DNA from: an uncultured Bacteroidota bacterium
GTDB lineage: Bacteria; Bacteroidota; Bacteroidia; Bacteroidales; FEN-979
DNA length: 36,116 bases
Direction of reading: 5' to 3'
NCBI GenBank assembly: GCA_937862805.1
Contig: CALMDO010000182.1
Location: 1 to 36,116 of the forward strand
Part shown: piece after piece, positions 33,294-36,116 of the stretch
How the letters are laid out: each line of letters starts with the position of its first letter
How positions within the stretch are numbered: the first letter of the stretch is position 1
The notes under the pieces: model-generated
What the model saw: only the letters and a program-made list of their open reading frames with translations
Databases searched by the model: none
What the model was told of the DNA's origin: nothing
Position numbers and translations under genes: made by a program

Positions 33294-35438
33294 TCAGAAC
33301 TGAAGTGTGACAGTACCATAGAGTACCCGTCCCGGTTCAAACAGCCGTTCCGTACTGCCCACCATCCTGCGGTTCAGATGCTCATAATAGGGGGTGTCGA
33401 ACAGATTGTTGATTCCTCCTGAAAGGGTCGCAAACCGGCAGGGTTTATAGGTGATCGACAAGGTTGCGGTGACGAACCCCGGGGTGTTTTGTTCTCCATA
33501 GGATTGAGAAATGCGGTATTGCGGGCTTACAAACCGGATGGTAGCCCCCGGGATCAGTTTATCTTTGAAGAATTTCCATGAAAAACCAATGGATCCCTCC
33601 AGGGGGGGGATTTCCGGGAGAGGATCATTTTTCACTGTCTCCTGTCCCACAACCTGACCGCCCGAAACAATGTATTTCATTGCTTCCGGTTCGAATCCGT
33701 ATGTCGCTGCCGCAGTCGCAACTACCTCCCACTGTTTCCCGACCGGTGATTGCCAGGAGAGCTCAAAACCGGTAAGATATGCCCCATTGGTGTTGAAAAA
33801 CTGCTTCACTCCTGGCGCTCCCTGAGTGGAGGGTTTGATGAGGGAAGGTGGAAGTACTTTCCCGATGATGTAGTTCCGGATCCAGGAAAAAAAACCGCCC
33901 ACCGACAAAAGACCCAGGTCCGGGGTGGTGAAATCAAAAGCTACATCGGCCTGGTAGTTCTCCTCGGGTTTCAGTTGAGGATTGCCCAGGTAGTCGTAAG
34001 CGTCGTACTGTACCGGCATAAGCCTGATGTACCGTTCCAACAGTGAAGGACTTCTTGATCCTTTACCCAGGGAGGCCCTGAGGGAAAGCCATCCGGTGAG
34101 TTGCTTTTTGATCCCCAGGCTGAAACTTACGTTGAAAAAACCGGAAGTCAGATCATCAAAATATGCCACGCCTTCCCTGACCAACCGGAAGGTGTCGCCG
34201 GAAGCGGCCTGGTTGTAGTCGAGCCGAAGGGCTGCCACCCATTCGACTGCATTGACAGGTATCTTGTATTCAGCGAAGAGTGCAGCATTGTTGGAAGTGG
34301 CATTTAACCAAACGTTAGCGTGTTTCACTGAAACGAAGGTATCTCCAGCCATGATCATTTTCATGGTCATTACCTTGTCCCCATCTTTATACACGTGTTC
34401 ATAGTCTCCCCCGACGAGAAACCGTTGCTTCCCGACGGTGAATTGCCCGGTGAATCTCCCTCCGGCACTCCGACTGTTAACTGTAGTAACGGCCTGCATC
34501 AAGCTGGCTGTAGGACGATTCAGGTTATCCATTACATGATGCACGGCCGTGAAATACCCCTGAATCTCGGTGCTATGTAACGTTTTTCCCGGATTTTTTC
34601 CTGTATAACGAATTATTGCCACTTGGGTCTGGTCTGTTCTTTCATCCATGGGAAGGGCAGGGTACATGACATTTTTTCCCTGGTTATACGAATAGTCGAG
34701 GATCAGTTGATGATTTCGGGAAAGAAGGAATCCGATAGCCGCGGTACCATACAGTTTGTTGAACGAGGTATTGAAAATCTCCTGATTCCCGGCCCGATAG
34801 CTGCCGTATCCTTTGTACCCACCGCTGGCGTTGAAAAAGACGAAGCGGTTGCCACCCGATAACGTGAGGTGTTCCCTTTGACCGTTCCAGTTGGTTTCGA
34901 AACCGTAGAGGAAGGAACCATGGATCTCCGGGTGGTCGCAGGGTCGGGGTTGGACCGTTTCAAGGTTGATCAGTGCACCCAGGACAGGGCCATATTTCAG
35001 GACGTAGGGGCCCTTGAGCAGTTCAATCTTTTGAATGTTCTCGCTTTCCACGTGGGAAGCAGTCGGATCCATCCGGTTGGGGCATCCTCCTTCGATCCTG
35101 ACTCCGCTGTTCAGAACGACAGAGACCTGGTTGTATTTGAACCCACGGACAACCGGATCGATTCCGATGCCCCCTTTCCGAATTCCGGATACGTTGGGCT
35201 CTTTCCGCAGAAAATCACCGATATCCCTGATGGCGAATGTTTCCATTTCGAGGAAAGGGATGACCAGGATGGGATAAAGTTTGCCGGTTTTTCCGATCAC
35301 TTCTACCTCGCTAAGCTTCAGGGTGTCGTGCGGGAGGTTGCCTTGTGCGTGAAGGGTTTTGGGGAAAATACAGCCAAATACGGCGACCGTGATCAGAAAA
35401 ACCAGGTGAAAAGGATTGTCAAAGCAGCAGGTTCCCAT
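33294..35438 (-). CDS. TonB-dependent outer membrane receptor (metal/copper-receptor-like)
   Basis: A 714-aa TonB-dependent transporter. Signal peptide MGTCCFDNPFHLVFLITVAVFGCIFPKTLHAQ, a TonB-box-like stretch (LSEVEVIGKTGK), plug domain (about 60-165) with VRGFKYNQVSVVLNSGVRIEGGCPNRMDPTASHVESENIQKIELLKGPYVLKYGP, then a 22-strand barrel ending in GRVLYGTVTLQF. The GGCPNRMDP plug motif is like that of OprC/NosA-type copper receptors, so a copper or related metal substrate is possible, not shown. There is no SusD partner and no carboxypeptidase-like N-terminal extension, so it is not a glycan SusC. The track start (TTG 35465) lies in the promoter; ATG 35438 is used here. Divergent from a DUF134 regulator. 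Confidence 0.92.
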   Translation of the reverse strand: MGTCCFDNPFHLVFLITVAVFGCIFPKTLHAQGNLPHDTLKLSEVEVIGKTGKLYPILVIPFLEMETFAIRDIGDFLRKEPNVSGIRKGGIGIDPVVRGFKYNQVSVVLNSGVRIEGGCPNRMDPTASHVESENIQKIELLKGPYVLKYGPVLGALINLETVQPRPCDHPEIHGSFLYGFETNWNGQREHLTLSGGNRFVFFNASGGYKGYGSYRAGNQEIFNTSFNKLYGTAAIGFLLSRNHQLILDYSYNQGKNVMYPALPMDERTDQTQVAIIRYTGKNPGKTLHSTEIQGYFTAVHHVMDNLNRPTASLMQAVTTVNSRSAGGRFTGQFTVGKQRFLVGGDYEHVYKDGDKVMTMKMIMAGDTFVSVKHANVWLNATSNNAALFAEYKIPVNAVEWVAALRLDYNQAASGDTFRLVREGVAYFDDLTSGFFNVSFSLGIKKQLTGWLSLRASLGKGSRSPSLLERYIRLMPVQYDAYDYLGNPQLKPEENYQADVAFDFTTPDLGLLSVGGFFSWIRNYIIGKVLPPSLIKPSTQGAPGVKQFFNTNGAYLTGFELSWQSPVGKQWEVVATAAATYGFEPEAMKYIVSGGQVVGQETVKNDPLPEIPPLEGSIGFSWKFFKDKLIPGATIRFVSPQYRISQSYGEQNTPGFVTATLSITYKPCRFATLSGGINNLFDTPYYEHLNRRMVGSTERLFEPGRVLYGTVTLQF

Positions 35439-35462
35439 GGTTAAACTTTGATATAAGAGGGT

Positions 35463-35470
35463 CAAAAATA
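35463..35470 (-). promoter_or_regulatory. -7 box of the TonB-dependent receptor gene
   Basis: Minus-strand TATTTTTG matches TAnnTTTG; the ATG at 35438 is 24 nt further on. No TTG is found 20 nt upstream, which suggests a promoter that may need an activator. Confidence 0.55.
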
Positions 35471-35479
35471 GCCATTATA

Positions 35480-35493
35480 TGAACAGAAGTTCA
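35480..35493. repeat. Inverted repeat between facing -7 boxes (candidate operator)
   Basis: TGAAC, 4-nt AGAA, GTTCA. It lies between the minus-strand -7 box (35470-35463) and the plus-strand -7 box (35495-35502), in the place where -33 elements of both would be expected but are missing. A regulator bound here would affect both genes. Confidence 0.45.
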
Positions 35494-35494
35494 C

Positions 35495-35502
35495 TATATT
35501 TG
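35495..35502 (+). promoter_or_regulatory. -7 box of the DUF134 gene
   Basis: TATATTTG matches TAnnTTTG. It lies 15 nt before ATG 35518 but inside the longer ORF starting at 35479, which supports the later start. No TTG at the -33 distance. Confidence 0.55.
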
Positions 35503-35517
35503 TCATTTCTCTTGTCA

Positions 35518-36105
35518 ATGTCAAGGCCCAAACAAAAACGGATGGTCTCCCGTCCCCCTGTAATGGAGGGATTTAAACCATTTGGCATTCCAATGGCAGA
35601 TCTTGAGCCGGTGGTCCTTTTATTCGAGGAGTATGAAGCGATCCGGTTGTTGGATTACCAGGGGATGACCCAAATGGAGGCTGCCCATGAGATGGCGGTT
35701 TCGCGGCCCACCCTGACGAGGATTTACGAAAAAGCCCGCATGACGCTGGCGGAGGCTTTCGTTGAGGGGAAGGCCATTTTCATCGCGGGGGGTAATTTTC
35801 ATACCGAAGAATATTGGTATCGCTGTGAAGAATGTCACCAAATCCTGATTGGTGACAAGGAGATGAAAGGATGTACTGTCTGCCGGTCGAGGCATATCCG
35901 GAAGCTCTCGGATCAGCCGTCGAAAGCCGATCAGGAGAAGAAGGAAAACCAACCTGGTTTTTGCATCTGCCTCAGTTGTAATACACGGATCCCGCATCTG
36001 CCAGGTGTCCCCTGCAAGAATGGTATTTGTCCCCGGTGCGGGAAACCGATGATCCGGGAAAACAGTTATCATCACCTGCTTTACAAGAAAAAGAAGGGTT
36101 TGTGA
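35518..36105 (+). CDS. DUF134-family DNA-binding protein with two C-terminal cysteine clusters
   Basis: A 195-aa protein. Start: ATG 35518 (MSRPKQKRMVSRPPVMEGFKPFGIPM), matching the usual M-x-RP start of DUF134 proteins; the track ATG at 35479 adds 13 residues and would put the -7 box inside the gene. The DUF134 domain has a sigma-70 region-4-like helix-turn-helix: EEYEAIRLLDYQGMTQMEAAHEMAVSRPTLTRIYEKARMTLAEAFVEGKAIFIAGG. Two cysteine clusters follow: CEECHQ...GCTVC (four Cys) and CICLSCNTRIPHLPGVPCKNGICPRCGKPM (six Cys). The second resembles cysteine-rich modules found beside NifX/NafY-like and ORP (orange protein) genes of anaerobes. It likely regulates metal- or Fe-S-related genes, possibly the divergent receptor; that is inference. 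Confidence 0.87.
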   Translation: MSRPKQKRMVSRPPVMEGFKPFGIPMADLEPVVLLFEEYEAIRLLDYQGMTQMEAAHEMAVSRPTLTRIYEKARMTLAEAFVEGKAIFIAGGNFHTEEYWYRCEECHQILIGDKEMKGCTVCRSRHIRKLSDQPSKADQEKKENQPGFCICLSCNTRIPHLPGVPCKNGICPRCGKPMIRENSYHHLLYKKKKGL

Positions 36106-36116
36106 CGAACCATCTC

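Noticed and set aside
33294-35438. SusC-type glycan transporter
   Set aside because: No SusD gene next to it, no N-terminal carboxypeptidase-like domain, and a metal-receptor-like plug motif.
1-36116. CRISPR arrays, tRNAs, rRNAs, transposases, integrases
   Set aside because: I saw no regular direct-repeat spacing, no tRNA cloverleaf, and no ORF with transposase or integrase motifs.

Overview
The window is chromosomal DNA from a member of the Bacteroidota (Bacteroidetes). The evidence is a cluster of type IX secretion system (T9SS) genes (gldJ, porP/sprF, two porU, porV, plug), proteins with T9SS C-terminal sorting domains, a TamL-type Omp85 lipoprotein, LruC-domain lipoproteins, a propeller-sensor LytTR two-component system, and promoters of the Bacteroidota form (TTTG or TTG, 20 nt, TAnnTTTG). 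A DUF134 regulator with cysteine-rich tails at the right edge is of a kind often seen in anaerobes. I see no IS element, phage gene, CRISPR, tRNA or rRNA.

Left part (1-8.5 kb, all minus strand). A block gldJ - murF - sensor kinase - LytTR response regulator is tightly packed and starts from a good promoter upstream of gldJ. Downstream of it, with its own promoter, is a two-gene pair: a 77-aa DUF6922-like protein coupled by an ATGA overlap to an AbiEii/DUF1814-type nucleotidyltransferase that runs off the left edge and is absent from the ORF track. porP/sprF lies upstream of gldJ.

Centre (8.6-23.1 kb, mostly plus strand). Two complete porU-like sortase genes lie in tandem and are followed by porV; this is the most unusual feature of the window. 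The divergent porP/porU gap holds a 36-bp near-perfect palindrome. Then come ispF, a convergent polytopic membrane protein gene, the ribosomal operon rpsF-rpsR-rplI with a clear promoter and terminator, and a trmH-family methyltransferase followed by the T9SS plug gene.

Right part (23.2-36.1 kb). Two tandem paralogous LruC-domain lipoprotein genes have a clear promoter, and the second appears to start at a TTG overlapping the stop of the first. Convergent to them is tamL, preceded in the same transcript by a large T9SS cargo protein carrying dockerin-like and cohesin-like domains. A second T9SS cargo (Asp-box repeats) follows, then a TonB-dependent receptor divergent from a DUF134 regulator across a 79-bp gap with two facing -7 boxes and an inverted repeat.

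Taken together, much of the window serves the outer membrane and cell surface: PorV and Plug are the two alternative partners of the SprA translocon, PorU is the cell-surface sortase that processes cargo, GldJ and PorP act in gliding and secretion, TamL in outer membrane biogenesis, and the CTD proteins are substrates. The core T9SS genes sprA, gldKLMN and porXY are not in this window.
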